Source of the DNA: Phallusia fumigata
Lineage: Eukaryota > Chordata > Ascidiacea > Phlebobranchia > Ascidiidae
DNA: 36,225 bases
NCBI GenBank assembly: GCA_008931825.1
Contig: QXVZ01010598.1
Coordinates: 1 to 36,225, forward strand
Direction of reading: 5' to 3'
This document shows, piece after piece, positions 24,000-35,770 of the stretch (positions are counted from its first letter, which is position 1; the number at the start of each line of letters is the position of its first letter). The position numbers were made by a program, and so were the translations under genes. The notes under the pieces are model-generated. The model ran no database searches, was not told where the DNA came from, and worked only from the letters and a program-made list of their open reading frames with translations.

Positions 24000-24000
24000 N
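24000..24000. other. Single-N junction between two haplotype contigs
   Basis: On its left the sequence ends within the pore exon (CCATTGCCG); on its right it restarts at CAAAACCGGTCAGTCAG, the same point where the satellite at 22128 stops. The matching end of the right copy, CCATTGTCG, is at about 25862. The gap size of one base therefore hides a negative gap of about 1.86 kb. Confidence 0.85.
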
Positions 24001-24087
24001 CAAAACCGGTCAGTCAGAAAGTCCGAATAAACTAATGACCAAAGTGGATTTTGGTGTCACAGGTTGCTGTTGCTGTCGTCAACGTCT

Positions 24088-27000
24088 TTATTTTTTGTCC
24101 ACATCGATATTAAAGTGTGACACGATCGCCGACATCATACCATCCATCGATCTTGAACGTTCGTTGAGGGTGACTAGCTTCTCTTCCAATAAACTGACTT
24201 TGTGATCCAGGGATTCGACCTTCTGATCCAAAGATTCGACCTTCCTATCCAGGGATTCGACCCTCTGATCAAGGGATTCGACTTTCCCATCCAGGGATTC
24301 GACCTTCACATCTAGGGATTCGACTTTCCCATCCAGGGATTCAACTTGGTTTTCATTCTTGTCGCGCTCGTTCTAAAAATCGGCAACGACATACCAACAC
24401 ATTAAAAGAGTGCAGGGAAAGTTGTAAATAAACGCCCGAATCAGGCCGACGAGATGAAATTTATTTCTGAAGCAAACCTTTGTGCACGTATTCGTCAAAC
24501 AGCAGGGCCTTTACAACTAAAGATTTGCAAAGTCAAACGAAGTTACTGGTTTTGACGGTTTCACTGTCGCGTTATCTACAAAATTTGATAACAGAACATC
24601 TTAGGGTGAAAACGACACAAGATTTATTTTGTTTTTAAGTTGCTTCCTCTTCGAACCGAATGGTTCACGCCGTTCGCAACACGTTGCGGTAATATTAATT
24701 TACCAACTTTTGTTAATCTTGAGCAATATTCAATCCTTAATTTGCTAAAATGCACAAGGACATCCCGCTTATTTGATCTAAAGTATTTTTATACCTGCTG
24801 AAGATGACGGAATAAAATTACAACAAAATTTTGACGTTTATTGGCAAAGTACAAAAGTATCGGCTATTTAACTTAACAATTGATAAATAAAGATAAACGG
24901 CAGAAGACAGGTTAGTTACGTAGTATGCTGACTTCGTTTTCCTTTTTTCAAACAATTAGTCAGCAATTACATGTTTTGCGCCTTCCACCAATTGCAATTG
25001 GCCAAAGGAATGTTCCCTAGCTCCCCTACAGTACATTTTTATGTTACGCACCTTTTCGGGGTTGAGAGCTTCTATAATGTTTGAGTGGTTCAAGTTCTCC
25101 TCCGCATACAACCATTGTATGAAAGCCGATCTCTGGCGGTACTGGTTTGGGTACAAGAATCGGAATTTCCGCATAACTCGACGTCGGAAAAACAGTGGCA
25201 ACGTGTACTCGACATCCAGGGTCAGTTTCACCTGCAAACAAAGGGTTATATACCACAAAGTTCCTATTAAAGCAAGCTTACACACTAAGTTCTATCTAAG
25301 TTTTATCTTACGCTTACCTGCATTGCCAAACTTTCGAGTTCTGCGTTCTTCTGGACACCTTGAATGTCGTCCACAGCCAGACCGACCTGTGAAGATCAGA
25401 AGGTTATGGGATCGAATCCAGACACCGACGTGTATTACTTGTAGGAAAACTCATGTTGTAGACAATATTTATACTACGCACCTTCTTAAAAACTGTAGGT
25501 AAACGCCAGTGTTAAGTATTTACCAGTAAGTTCATAATGATGATGCTCATTATAATGACAAAGATTATGAAGAGGATGTAAGATACAGCTCGGTAGTTCA
25601 CCTGTGAAATATAAAAATGGCTCTGTAGGCTACAAATAAATAAAATGATGGCCTATTACAAAATTGGCCATCCAGTGGCATATGTCATTGCAGCAATAAA
25701 ACTTCTGGCAATATTTTTCTGTCAACTTACTCTGGAGACAGTGATTGTGTGGCTATTAGCTCCAGTCTCAATCGCAGAAACTTCAGACAGAAAAATTTCG
25801 TCAAACTGGAATTCTCCCGTCATCAAAATTGAAGTCTTGATCACTGCGATCCACCATTGTCGAAACGCATACTACGTCGTAAACGCAATGACTCAAGTCT
25901 CCGCAACACTGCTATTACGTCATGTGAGGAGAGCGGCCCACCTGGTTTTGCAGCAAACAATGGAAACTCAACGCGAATCCAAATATGAAGAGAACGAGGA
26001 CGACAAAGAATCTCATAAATGTCCAAAAAACATGGTTGAACATAAGAACAAATATTCCCAATCTTGGCACATTTCTTATGAACATGATCAAAACCATCCA
26101 GGATAGAAAAACACTGACTGCTCCGACCTGCCACTGCCAATTCTGTTAGCAACAAAATAGTAACATTAATAAATTAGGGCACATTTACTTCTAAAGGTCA
26201 ATAACTCACCTCTCTGACACCGACGTAGTTGGCCCCAGCCGAACTTGTGTCCGAATAAACAGTGAGAATCGCGAGAACGTAAAGAGAAACTTCGAAAATG
26301 TTTGTGAAACTTAAGAAGTAAGAAATTCTTTGCGAGTAAACCTGGCATAACTAGAAAAAAGAAAAGATATATTGTTTGACCAAAAACATTTATTCGGATT
26401 GACAAACTCAAGGATAGTTTGTGACAGCTTGGAGTGATTTGAGGAAAGTTGCTATCACAATATTAAATAAAAATTGCTACCTCTTTCGATAAACCGATGG
26501 CTGACAGGACAATGACAAAGTATTTGGCAACAATTCCCCAGGAGTTGTAATTATAACAAGGTCCAAATGTCGGTTGCGCTTCAGTGATTATTGTCACACA
26601 TGATTGCGTCACGTTGCCCGAATCTATGTGTGAATAAGCAGTTGTTGGTAAGGACACAATGTGTTTGTTTGCCGGTTCAACTTTTTCGAAACAATGCCAA
26701 AAAATTATGCTCATAATTAGCTCGCCATAGAGTTACCAGTTTTCTATATCTGCTGAAACGATTTGTTTTGCATTTTGTCATCTTTTACATAGCTATTTTG
26801 TCTCAAAATGTGAAATTTCACATGTTCACTGTTATAAATAATACAAGGATTGCAGATCAATTTCACATCGGTGCCAAAATATTGCCCCCTCAATCCCCCC
26901 AATGAAATCACAATAGAAATTTGCTGCCTTACCAAACAAACACAATATTTGGCTCGGCAATCACAACATGTTATGTGTACAAGCTCTAAGTTGCAACAAA

Positions 27001-30000
27001 TCTTCCCCATACCAAGTTTCTCATGTATCTTTGCCAAGAGTAAGTGTTTTGTGCATATAGGCATATTGAGCTTACCAATAAAATAAGGTGGGGGCATCGT
27101 CAGCATGTAGGAGTTGAAAATTCCCAGGAAAATTAGATAGAGCAGCAGATTGAAGGAGTACACAGCCCTGACATATGCTCTCCACTTGTGGTTTAACAAA
27201 CTAACCACAAGTGGGTGGCGCAAGAGATTCTTTTGCTTCTCTTCAACCTTCACATCAAAAATTGTAAGGTCTTGTAAAAACCTTGTAACAGTAATTAAAC
27301 CAAAATGTCATTACCATGATGTTCAATGGGTGTTTTTTCTTTAGCAAGTTTGGATCATCGCTGTATGGAACTGCACTTTTAACCACATGACCATCAAAAT
27401 TATAAATCTATTACAAAAATCATATTGTTAGACGTATGGGCCTCAACACTAGGGTAATGCAAATGCTGATTGGTACCGATGTTAATATGTTTTTATGCAG
27501 TGAGTATCTTAAAGGCGCACTCATTGTAAGCATAACGCATTCTGGCATTGTTCCGCCCACCCAAGAGAAACACTGCAGATAAGATGGACAACAAACCCTA
27601 GTGCAGCAGTGTAATAACATTATAGCTAATACAAACAATATTGTTTCGTGGAAGTCACAAGCGATTCGGCAACCGAGCACAATAACATGTTTACTGTTTA
27701 AGTTAGTGACACAACGAACTGCCACGAACAAGAAGACTGCTTTTTGAGTGCGGTTGCGTCAATCTTTTCACATTCATAAATTGTTGCAAAAACGTCAAAG
27801 ACAAATCGCATCACGTTCAAATGATTGACGTACTCATATCCATCAGTTTTTCGTAGATTTTAAACGCTGTCACTAAAATTGCACTTACATAAATAATTCG
27901 AAGACGTATTAGTAAGTTGGGACGAAATGTGGAATTTGTAATTTAAATGTTGGGGATGTCCCTCACAAGACAAATGTACAATTATCGGAAAAATAAAACT
28001 GAAATCAAGTGTTTTTAAACCAGGTCCTCAAACTCACCTCGTCAGCTTCGTTCACCGAGGACCAGTTTTTGCACGAAAATTCATCATCCAAGAATTCATA
28101 ATCAAATTTAATCTGAAAATTACGGGAAATGTATGAGGAACTGAAATGAGGAAAAAAGGTAATGTGTTAGTGTCATAAAATAAAACATTATACAAGATAG
28201 AATAAATTTCAAGTCATTATGGCGTTGACAAGCGAAAATGTGGAAATTTGTGATCACGTCACAAGCTTTACTTTGTTTTGCGCTAGTTAACCAACTCTCT
28301 TTATTCATATAATCTGTTAAAAACTGCTTTGGCAATATAAACCTGATCTCTGCATGTTAACCATGCCTCTCAACAGATTTATTGTGTGGTAGCTACTAGG
28401 CTTTTTCTAGTAAATATCGGAACTTCTGTTGCAATAATGGTAAACAGCGTTGCACAACATGATACTGAGAGAAAGTATGTAGAGACAATGAATAAAGATC
28501 TGGAAAATAATAGCAATATTCTCTGACAAAACATCTCATTTCGGCTTACAAGCCCAAAAGCTTGCATGAAAGTCAAACTGTATTACATGGTTTTTGTTTG
28601 CAGCAAACTTTGCCCAAGCTTTATATAAACATAGTTTTTCCAGAACGCCTAATTGACTTTGTAATATTTCCGCACACTGTTTGATTAGAAGGCATGATCA
28701 TGTGTTGTTATCGTACTTTGCGTACTGTGTTGTGATTGGCTGTCCGTTTTGTGAAGTCCAGACACGAGAACCAATCGTAAGAGCGCCTTTTATAGTTATC
28801 GACCAGATATCTGGAGTTAAAACTGAGTTGATGACGTAACTCCATACCAAAGCAGTATCCCAGCTGTGGCCATGTCGTAATTGCTTTACATAGACTTGAG
28901 GTGTTCAAAGGTGACGTGGTATCAAGGATATTGGGTTCTCACTTATAGTGCGTGTCGACATTAATTTAATTAGACCAAAGAACACTGTTTTTTACATATA
29001 TTTCTTCCCACCTTGTAGTATCCATCCTCAACATGGTGCTTACTTTTCATGCATTTCGTAAAAACCTCTTCCGCAATCTCCGGCATTTCCTGAATCAGCT
29101 TTCTCATCGGAGTGCGAATTGCCCCATCTGTCGTAAGGTCTAAAAATGGGGAATTGCGTTAACAACGTTTCAAAATCCTGGATTACATCACATGACGCAA
29201 ACAATCCGGAAATAAAGGAAGTGGGGAAGCATTTCAATATTGGTTTCCCAAAATTGTTTTTAACATTCAATGTTACGCAGTTAACAAATTCCCGTTCCGT
29301 TGACTCACCATAATAAGGGTTCTCACTGTGACTGTTTCTCAAAGCATCCCTCCAATTTTCACCTTCTAATATCACTCGGGCACATGAAGTGTTGCCAGCT
29401 TCAATCGCGAAATCCAATGCGTTCCTTCCGCTTAATAAATAACTTTGTGAACGATGCGTCACATTAGCTTTCCACCTAAAAAAAACAACACAGGCTTGAA
29501 AAACTCAAACTATTTTCCAAAACAAACAAAAGCAAGTTTCTGAGCTACCAAAAATATTGTGACATCACAAGTTGTTTAATTGGTGAATTAATTTTGATGC
29601 AACTGCCTTGTTCTTACCGAGGATAAAAGTTAAAGAAACAAACAAATGTGACGGGAGTAACAGGAACTCGACAACATAGGCCAGAATATTCATTGTGAAA
29701 CGTTTGAAATGCTAGCATTTAAATGTTAAAATCGTTTGGTTAATCAAACATGAATTTACTGTCCGGATGATTTGTCATTTCAACACCATTACAAAATCAA
29801 CCAGATAATGCCATGCATATGTGAACATGCCATAACCTATGTGGGCATTACACTTACTGTAAAAGAAGACGAACCACCCCAGTGTGTCCATACCAGCAAG
29901 CAAAATGAAGTGAAGTACGTTTGTCTTTGTCTTTTGCATCAATAAAGTCTCCCGCATCCAATAACACCTACAAAGCATGATTCCAAATTAACCAGGTTTG

Positions 30001-33000
30001 CGAAAATCGATTTTTCGCATCTGTTATATTTTTTCCCATATGCCTTTGTTCACAAATTTTCCATGTCGCTGTGCTAAACCTGGAGGGCTGGTGTTCTCCG
30101 TAACCAGTACAATATGTCTCAAGGCTGCAGATGTATAAGGTTTTACACACACTGTATTTTCGCTATTTTATCTGATTCCTTGCAAGGAATGGGAAGGCCA
30201 GCCAACCTAATCGCTGGCGAAAATCAAGACGCAATTAAATTTCATTAAAGTGTTTCACGATGTTGTAACGAAGGGAAAAAACATGACGCTACAGATGAAA
30301 ATACGGCTACATTTGAAAAGTGACGTTAGACCTTGAAACAAAACTAAGACATACAGCATTCTATGGCCGAGATGTGACCTTGAAGGCCTTCGTGATTGCA
30401 TCAACAACAGAAATGCGTGAACTATATAGGGTCAGAGAGTTTAACTCGTGGTCTATGTGGAATCTCTAGTTGTCCACATCAAGTTTTATGAATTTGAAAA
30501 ATAAGTTATAAACATTGAAACATTAGAAAAAACATTGTTAAATAAAATTGCAACTCATTGCGGGTCCCCTTTTTAACTTACTTCGTTCGATCCTTTGTAC
30601 TTTTGAATCAATAGCTTCGCGCATGCCACATAACCATTACTTGCAGCATAATGAAGAGGTGTGCGACCTTTGTTTTCCCTGATGTCAACTGGCACCCCTC
30701 GGTCCAACAGATATTTGACAAGTTGGGTAACTGGAACCTCTTGGGCATCGCAATGTTCATACAACAAACAGTGGAGAACAGATTTACCCAACTTGTCACA
30801 AACGTTAATATCTATCAAAGACAAACAACCGCATTTAAGCCACAGCAACTTGTGAATCACGACAGGAATGGTTTAAATAATGGTTTATCAGAAATACTCT
30901 TAGACTTGTTTGATACCACAGACTCGACGATCAACAACTCAGGTACTATAAATGAGGTAAGGACATGATAATATGGAATATAATTTCCAATAAAACCGGC
31001 ACTTTTTACCATTTTTTGTTTCTACTTCACTTAAACTTACCATGGTGACACATCGTGTTGTAAGTTTAAATCTAGAATGTCGGTATTCGAACCAACAACC
31101 TGTGAATTGCAACAGTTTCTCACCCGCTCCCTTCTCTATTAGTAATTCGCACATCTCAACATGTTTGTACTGAGCCGCATAGTGCAGGGGTGTACAGCCA
31201 TCATTGTCTCCCATATTTAGTTGTTTCGTAACAAGAGACGGATCGAGCTGGTCTATTGCTGTTCGCATCATTTCGACGTCATCATCGCGTGCCAGCTGTG
31301 ATGCAACAAACGGTTACAATATAAAATCGTTAAAATAAAATGAAAGTTGTATTTTTTTTAGTTCCTAAGCAATCCATTATTATAGGTTTCCATCATACAC
31401 AACGCCGATAACCACCTGATGAAGATCAGCATCATCAACATTCTCTGAATAGGACGGTTTATCAGAAGATCTGAAATATGGAATGAAAATGTCCTACAAA
31501 CACGTTGTATGTTGCATGTTGCAATGCAAAAATGTTTAGTGTAGGATGGGCCTAGTTAATGTCGCAAAGTTAGATGTAACGATTCATATCCTTGAACATT
31601 GGAGCATAAAAGTAACTATTTGCGGTTCTGCGTTCAACCGGATTATAAACTCGAAATGACCTTTTCAAACCAGTTTTTGTGATGCAGCAACAATTTAATA
31701 TCACCGTTTTGTCCTTTGACAGACAAAATAGTCTACTAGTTCCAATTTAACCATACAATAGTATAACCACCATAAACAACAGCAAAGCTTTAATGTTTTT
31801 GGGGGGTCTGCAAAAGAAACCACTGGAGCTATCAGGTCAAAAAATTTGAAAACCAATATAAGCAACTTATCTGTCAACAGTTAAAATAAACTCATTTCAA
31901 ACGTAAATGTCCTGCAAAAATCAGTTTTGGGGCCAAAGTCAATGTAAAATAGGCGTTGTCTCCAAAAATGTTTTTTTGTCACCAAGTTGCACCAGTGCAC
32001 TCACCTGCTGGAGGAAGCAGGAACAAGCAAAATCTCTTCAGGTTTTACTTTTTCCACAGCCTAAGTAAAACAGAAACTTTTATTGTGGAGACTAAGCCAT
32101 TCTGAAAATGACCCAGATAAATTAATAAACTGATTCATGTTACTGTCCCCCTCTGTTTTTAACAACACAACAGTAAACAAGTGTTATGTCTGTAGGGATT
32201 GTCCCAAGAATAATGACTAAAACTTTTGTGTGTGTATTGCTTGATATGTAAAATGTAGTGATAACATAGCAACAACATCTCTAGTGATAACATAACAACT
32301 GTTTAAACAACTTTTATGGGGCTGGTACACCACAAATAACCAAACATCAGTCAAAAAAATGTTGAACCCAGCATTTAATGATGTCACCATCAAACCTTCA
32401 TGAAAATAGGTCAAAATTAAGTGTACATAAACATTGCTTTGCACCCAAAGTAATTTCTTATATTTCAGTTGTAAAGCAGGTAAAAAAAAACAGAAAAAAA
32501 CATGAAAATAGCCATACTTGTTTTTCGGTGTGGGGCTCTTCATCGGAATTTATTTGACTTTGAAAATCTTGCTTAGTTTTTTTGTCAAGTAAATGTTTTT
32601 CTTTGTACATGCAACAGACAAACAAATTATTACAAGGAGAAATAACTAATAAGTTAACTAACCGATTACACGGCAAGAAACGATTGTTTGGGTGACACTA
32701 AAAAAGGTTTAAAAATACGCTTCGAAATTAAAACTTCTCAAAAGAAAAAAATTACAAATAGATGTGTAGAAATGTATGATAAATGAACTGATTTAGATAA
32801 CTTTTTGATTGAACTTGCATGAGATTGAAAAATTGATTGACAGTTGTGTGGTTGATTGACAGGCGAGTGTTTGATTGACAGGTCAATGTTTGATGGACAT
32901 GTGTGTGTTTGATTGACAGGTGTGTATTTGATTGACAGTCAAAGTTTGATTGACAGTTGTGTGTTTGATTGACAGGTGTGTATTTGATTGACAGGTCAAT

Positions 33001-33643
33001 ATTTGATTGACAGGTGTGTGTTTGATTGACAGATTTGTTTGATTGGCAGGTCAAAGCTTAATTGACAGGTCAAACATTGATTGATAGGTTAAAATTTAAT
33101 TGACAGGTCAATGTTTGATTGACAGTTAAAACTTTGATTGACATGTGTGTGGTTGATTGACAGGTGTGTGTTTGATTGACAGGTCAATATTTGATTGACA
33201 GGTCAAACTTTAGTTGGCAGGTGTGTGTTTGATTGACAGTTGTGTGTTTGATTGACAGGTATGTGTTTGATTGACAGGTCAAAGTTTAATGGACAGGTCA
33301 AACTTTGATTGGCAGGTGTGTGTTTGATTGACAGTTAAAACTTTGATTGACATGTGTGTGTTTGATTGACAGGTGTTACATTTGATTGGCATGTGTGTGT
33401 GTGTTTGATTGACAGGTCAATGTTTAGTTGTTTCCAATCTCTAACGTGCCCAGCATTGGGGTGTAGCGTAACATTTTTGTGTTGTAATGTAAAGCAATTG
33501 ACTACCTGGTAAAGTGTACATGTTATCACAAAAATTATAACACTAAAAAACAGAAACCTACTTTTATTTATTACTTGATATTTCATATCATCAACATGGG
33601 TTTGTTGGCTTGCATCACTGGAAGGTTCATTCTTATCATCCAT
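24088..33643 (-). CDS. TRPA1: TRPA1-like ankyrin-repeat cation channel, with an in-frame TAA in the S1-S2 exon
   Basis: Twenty coding exons on the - strand, phases all consistent, total 930 codons: 33643-33562, 32600-32518, 32060-32005, 31470-31416, 31295-31124, 30811-30582, 29967-29858, 29475-29309, 29139-29012, 28112-28038, 27407-27315, 27247-27076, 26752-26481, 26350-26210, 26142-25942, 25871-25731, 25601-25524, 25386-25318, 25231-25052, 24372-24088. Residues 1-92 are polar linker; about five ankyrin repeats follow to residue 300 (DGCTPLHYAAQYKHVEMCEL, KGRTPLHYAASNGYVACAKL, KRTSLHFACWYGHTGVVRLL). S1 is near 450, S2 near 555, S3-S5 within 566-679, the pore at 680-726 (SILMTGEFQFDEIF), S6 and NLLVGLAVDDIQGVQKNAE to 775. 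The tail is a coiled coil of VESLDxK heptads. TRPA channels are tetrameric, Ca2+-permeable sensors of irritants or temperature. It has far fewer ankyrin repeats than the 14-17 of canonical TRPA1. A TAA at 26733-26735 interrupts the frame at codon 481. The start ATG follows a 3' splice site at 33664-33665. Confidence 0.9.
24090..24372 (-). repeat. Coding minisatellite: 21-bp units encoding VESLDxK heptads in the channel tail (allele B)
   Basis: Seven consecutive 7-residue units (VESLDGK, VESLDVK, VESLDGK, VESLDQR, VESLDRK, VESLDQK, VESLDHK) are followed by VSLLEEK and LVTLNER. Val and Leu sit at heptad positions a and d, so each 21-bp repeat is exactly one coiled-coil heptad. Allele A (22216-22521) has eight such units and is 21 bp longer. 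The exon then ends with MMSAIVSHFNIDVDKK. The TAA stop is embedded in an AATAAA (24087-24092 on the + strand as TTTATT), which may double as the poly(A) signal. Confidence 0.88.
25389..25433 (+). mobile_element. tRNA/SINE-like fragment in a TRPA intron (present in both alleles)
   Basis: GGTTATGGGATCGAATCCAG fits a tRNA T-arm/B box and resembles the B-box half of the SINE-like insertion at 17900-18015. The same fragment lies at 23531-23577 in the other allele, so the insertion predates the split of the two haplotypes. It sits directly at the 3' splice site side of the exon encoding VGLAVDDIQGVQKNAE. Too short for a family call. Confidence 0.35.
27182..27214. other. Perfect 12-bp inverted repeat (hairpin) inside the TRPA S1 exon
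   Basis: CCACTTGTGGTT at 27182-27193 and its exact reverse complement AACCACAAGTGG at 27203-27214 flank a 9-base loop. The sequence encodes HPLVVSLLNHKW, just before S1. A perfect 12-bp stem in coding RNA is uncommon by chance. Function is unknown. Confidence 0.8.
27408..28950. other. TRPA introns with one small exon, no other gene seen
   Basis: Apart from the 75-bp channel exon at 28038-28112 I find no exon here. Open frames such as 27420-27731 (-) and 28120-28335 (-) show no family resemblance and are flanked by the channel's splice signals, so they are intronic noise. Confidence 0.5.
32834..33415 (+). repeat. Minisatellite of about 19-bp units, each centred on TGATTGACAG (PBX-MEIS/PREP site), in TRPA intron 1
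   Basis: About 31 units of 18-20 bp follow each other; 20 contain TGATTGACAG exactly and the rest differ by one to three bases (TGATTGGCAG, TAATTGACAG, TGATTGACAT). The core is held while the spacer alternates between a GTGTGTG type and a GTCAA type. TGATTGACAG is the established decamer bound by PBX with MEIS/PREP TALE homeodomain partners. The array lies between channel coding exons 1 and 2. Regulatory function is inferred; the repeat could also be a neutral minisatellite that happens to match. Confidence 0.85.
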
Positions 33644-35770
33644 GTTTTTGTTTAAAGTTGCATCTGAAAATTATTTGGCCATGTGATTGTAATGAAACGC
33701 AAAGAATAGATGTAACCTTGCAATGACGTTAACAGCTCTAATCGTTGCTTTTACGAAGTATGACGTTGTAAATTGGTTGTATTGTAGTTTGTCGCAACGT
33801 TATAACGTCAACGAAACTTTCGGAAATAACGACCAAAATTGTTGCACATATATCATCTTCCACATCAGTAATGAACGTTTCTTTAACGTTTCACAAGTCT
33901 TTTTTTGAAAAGTTACATAAAAGTTTTAAACAACGCTAATTTTTACGTGATTCGCACGTTTTCAGCTACGTATTTAAAAACAACACTTCGACGTGTTTTG
34001 TTAACTTTCGCTTGCACACGTTCGCATAACATTTACTTACAACTTTCCATCGAAATTTGTAACCTCAAAACTACTTGTGTGTTAACTAGGTAGTTAAAGC
34101 GTGCTCAACAAATAAACATTTTCAGAGGATAGGATGTTGGTTGTATGATTGATGTAGAACGTGCGTAGGAAGTTAGTTAAAGCGAGCTTGATTTAACCGT
34201 GTCGCCATTGTTTATTACAATCGCCTATTAAAATATTAATTAGAAGACAGACTGTGAGCATTTTTACCCCAGGATGAAACAGTTATTCGCATAATAAAGA
34301 GGTACTGGTGGAGTTGTTTACATCAAGGGGCCATGAAAGTTAAAATTACCCAATAAACATGAAAAAAAAGAAGTTTACGAGATTATTGGACGATCTTCGT
34401 TTTGTTTTTCGCCGTTAGTGTTTTTCTTCGGCCAATTTGAGACATAATAAAACATTTATGCAACGCTTGTTACAAATACGACAAACTTAAAAAAACACAT
34501 GCTGTTACCGAATTACTTCTGCAGCTTCGGTATTGGATCAAAAAGTTTGTTAACTTTGCCAAACAAACCTAAAAACCGTAGCCAACACTAATACTGTGAA
34601 GGCCCAGAACCCTGCAACAACACCACTGAATTCAAAAGTACAGCACATCTGTTTAGCGTTGGTTATAAGTTTGTTAAAACTGTAAAACAACAACCGCATG
34701 TTTCAGAGTAAGCACTCGGCGCTCCACTACAAGTCGCTTACTTCCGTCAATTGCGACGCCTTCTTATGATTATTATCACGTTAAACCTGTCGCTGAGTAT
34801 TACCAGAATGTGGAAACAAACGGCTCTGCCTCTCTAACTTACATTTAAGATGTGATCAATAAAGCTCGTGCACTGGCAAAACCGCCGGTTAGGTCACTCT
34901 CTTGTTTCGCCTTTTTCTTAGCCTTAATGAGCCCTGAAGCGCGAAATGTTCTGTGGAGAAAACTAACGTTTCGCGCAAAGGTCAAGAACAAGGTATGTGA
35001 GGTACACGCCAGTATTCAACGACATTTTTTGCTGGTTTAATATTCAAGATTTAAAGTCCCAATTAAGCGATTTCAAACCCAAAAAGTTCAAAAATTGTTC
35101 AAAAAGACATTGGAATTTAACTTCGTTGACGCTTTTCCCGGAGGGCATAGACGACTTTAATCCATTTCTATTTCATTCTGTACTCTGCAACCTGTTTTCA
35201 CTTACGTCACACTTTTAAACTTAAAACAAAATTCGGCGGCACACTTCAACCTGCGTTCTTTCGCCCGCGTAGTATACGAAGAGTATAATTTCTACAGTGA
35301 CGTTTCAACAAACATCATAATGCACAGTGGACAGCCCAAAAAGAATTTTGATGAGCGAATTGCCCAACTGTTATGACGTTTATATTCGCCAGAGATAAAA
35401 TGTTTCCGTTTATTAGAAAAGTTTGTTCGATCCAAATAACACAATCCAAATAAAAAACAACACAATGCTCAACAGAACCCGAAATGTCAACAGTGGTGTT
35501 GACACATGTCGATAAACAGCAGTAGTTTGTGACATGAACGACAAACACACGATTCGACCCAAACGTTCCAAAATAAAGCGAGAAATAGGTTACTGCAAAC
35601 CGCGATAAAAACATGAAATGTATTTTCGAGGTTTATCAAAATAAAAACGCGCCGTAGAATTTAATAGTCACTGCTGTTAACCTGCAGCAGCGAATAAAAC
35701 TGATATCTTTTTAGCTCTCTTTATTGTTCTATTTCGACCTCTGATACGACTGGCCTTGGTCAGGGAAAAC
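33644..35770. other. Upstream/promoter region of the TRPA gene, no other gene recognised
   Basis: A 3' splice site read on the - strand (ttttcag, AG at 33665-33664) lies 20 bp before the TRPA start and would accept a 5' UTR exon or a trans-spliced leader. Between them is a very short upstream ORF (ATG CAA CTT TAA). The rest holds several open frames on both strands (for example 34852-35040 and 35315-35614) with no recognisable similarity. The 34700-35300 stretch is less AT-rich and could include a promoter or an unrecognised exon. Confidence 0.4.

Noticed and set aside
25041..25502. 153-residue ORF on the + strand (also 23185-23646)
   Set aside because: Antisense shadow of the TRPA C-terminal exons; the - strand frame matches the channel family and has splice borders.
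22129..25862. Two tandem partial copies of the TRPA 3' end as a real gene duplication
   Set aside because: The copies differ like alleles, meet at a single N, and four other Ns in the window show the same end-overlap pattern.
26720..26737. Micro-intron (gtaact...gcgag) that would remove the TAA from the TRPA exon
   Set aside because: It would be only about 16 nt, too short to splice, and would change the phase.
32752..33643. Protein-coding tandem repeat on the - strand through the TGATTGACAG array
   Set aside because: The open frame is a by-product of the repeat (QSN/VNQTHTC pattern), unit lengths vary between 18 and 20 bp so the frame is not kept, and it lies within an intron.
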